Origin: Cercospora beticola
Taxonomy: Eukaryota; Ascomycota; Dothideomycetes; Mycosphaerellales; Mycosphaerellaceae
Direction: 5' to 3'
Assembly: GCF_033473495.1 (NCBI RefSeq)
Contig: NC_088942.1
Location: 1,302,001-1,366,000, forward strand
Length of the DNA: 64,000 nucleotides
The position numbers and the translations under genes were made by a program. Of this stretch, positions 63,183-64,000 are shown piece by piece. Numbering within the stretch: the first letter of the stretch is position 1; every line of letters starts with the position of its first letter. The notes under the pieces are model-generated. The model was not told where the DNA came from and did no database searches. It saw only the letters and a list, made by a program, of their open reading frames with translations.

Positions 63183-64000
63183 GCTGCGAGCTACGTCAGC
63201 TCGCGGGTGGTGGGTTTGAGGGTGTTCGATGGCCTACTTGGGTGGAAGGTGTGATGGGAGAGGTGTTGTGAGTGATGGAGTGTGTTTCGGAGTCGCGAGA
63301 TGAGTGAAGTGTTGTTGTTTTGTGAGTGTTCCAATGTGATGGTCAGCTCGACGACGTGAGAGCTCTCGCCAGGATCACCAGGCGAGTGCCAAGACCACGT
63401 CACTGTCGCTGCTCACGCCGGGATTGGGAACGTCATGGTCGGGGCAGAGCGACGACCGCTCAACCACCGAAGCCAGGCCGCTGGAGCATCATCACCACGC
63501 GAGCGGTAAGAAGATTTTGATGTTTCCTTTCTGTTCACATCTCTCTCCCATACATCAAACTCTTCCTGATTGATCCATTGCCCAGCGGTAAGTGATCAGC
63601 ATTTTCTTGGCCATGCCAATGGCGCTCGTTGTGCCTGCAATCGGCGAGAGCAGCCGATGTTCTGGAGGGGTCTCTGGCCTGGTCTTCGGTGCCATAGCGG
63701 GGCATATGCATCAACAAAAATAATCCTCATGCACATACAACAAGTCAGCAGAAATAGCACTCCTATCCTTTGCTGAATCTCCTCCGATACCTCCTCCCTG
63801 TCACATACACCTTCTCTGTTGCACCTGCTTGGTCATTGCTTAGAAGCAGGAGCAGGAGCTGCACATCGACGTGGACCGCTACTGACGGAAGCTTGTCCAG
63901 CCAGCACCACAACCGCGTGAGCGACCAGATCTACGCACTTCTTCGGCCCCTCTGCTCTCGTACACTATCCGGGAGCTACTTCACGTCCGCCGTATCTATA
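63183..64000. other. Right-edge region
   Basis: It holds the 5' flank of the ATPase-inhibitor gene and sequence to the window edge. Short frames (for example 63326-63520) show nothing recognisable. Pyrimidine-rich stretches after 63780 could be the 5' leader of a gene beyond the edge. Confidence 0.5.

Overview
This window is nuclear DNA of a filamentous ascomycete (Pezizomycotina). The genes are monocistronic, lie on both strands, and are single-exon or split by short GT-AG introns, mostly 50-75 nt, with CTGAC or CTAAC branch sites close to the acceptor. The gene content is typical of such a fungus: DUF3431, Ayg1-like hydrolase, CFEM-free small secreted proteins, fungal-specific transcription factors, rhamnogalacturonan acetylesterase and a Fus3/Pmk1-type MAP kinase. 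A plant-associated Dothideomycete fits the gene types, but that placement is inference. I see no rRNA, CRISPR, operon or intact transposase.

Layout. 0-5.7 kb is gene-poor, with one small secreted protein. 5.7-20.8 kb holds a DUF3431 membrane protein, a CinA-like protein, a disordered protein with an RWHxD-type C-terminus, protoporphyrinogen oxidase (HEM14), a Zn2Cys6-type regulator with an incomplete zinc cluster, an unknown protein, a MOSC protein and a rhamnogalacturonan acetylesterase. 22-33.2 kb holds a PrpF-family isomerase, an M14 carboxypeptidase, a 2EXR/F-box-like protein, a kinase-like protein, folylpolyglutamate synthase and coatomer zeta. Two copies of a 141-bp inverted-repeat element lie here, one in an intron and one upstream of the folylpolyglutamate synthase. 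33.3-46 kb holds a mitochondrial PPR-like protein, a BTB protein, a Vps62-like protein with an embedded chitin-binding domain, a TFIIIC tau55-like subunit, an NAD-dependent epimerase and a conserved acidic protein. 46-47.1 kb contains a spliced cysteine-rich secreted protein between two copies of a diverged duplicated segment. 48-64 kb holds the MAP kinase, a secreted APP1-type phosphatase, a short fungal transcription-factor-like protein, an Ayg1-like hydrolase, a DUF6314 protein, two unknown proteins, a GPI-type wall protein, a serine/proline-rich unknown protein and the mitochondrial ATPase inhibitor.

Functionally the window is a mixture. Housekeeping genes cover haem synthesis, folate polyglutamylation, COPI, RNA polymerase III, F1-ATPase inhibition and mitochondrial RNA or translation work. 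The accessory, probably environment-facing genes are the small secreted proteins, pectin acetylesterase, secreted phosphatase, wall protein, chitin-binding Vps62 protein and Ayg1-like hydrolase. I found no coherent new multi-gene system. The most interesting signals are the cysteine-rich candidate effector with its flanking duplication, the 141-bp element family, the chitin-binding Vps62 fusion, the incomplete zinc cluster and two tRNA-like repeats near 59.6-60.0 kb. Several genes needed splice reconstruction by eye; the joins are listed in each entry and none has been checked against transcripts or homologues.
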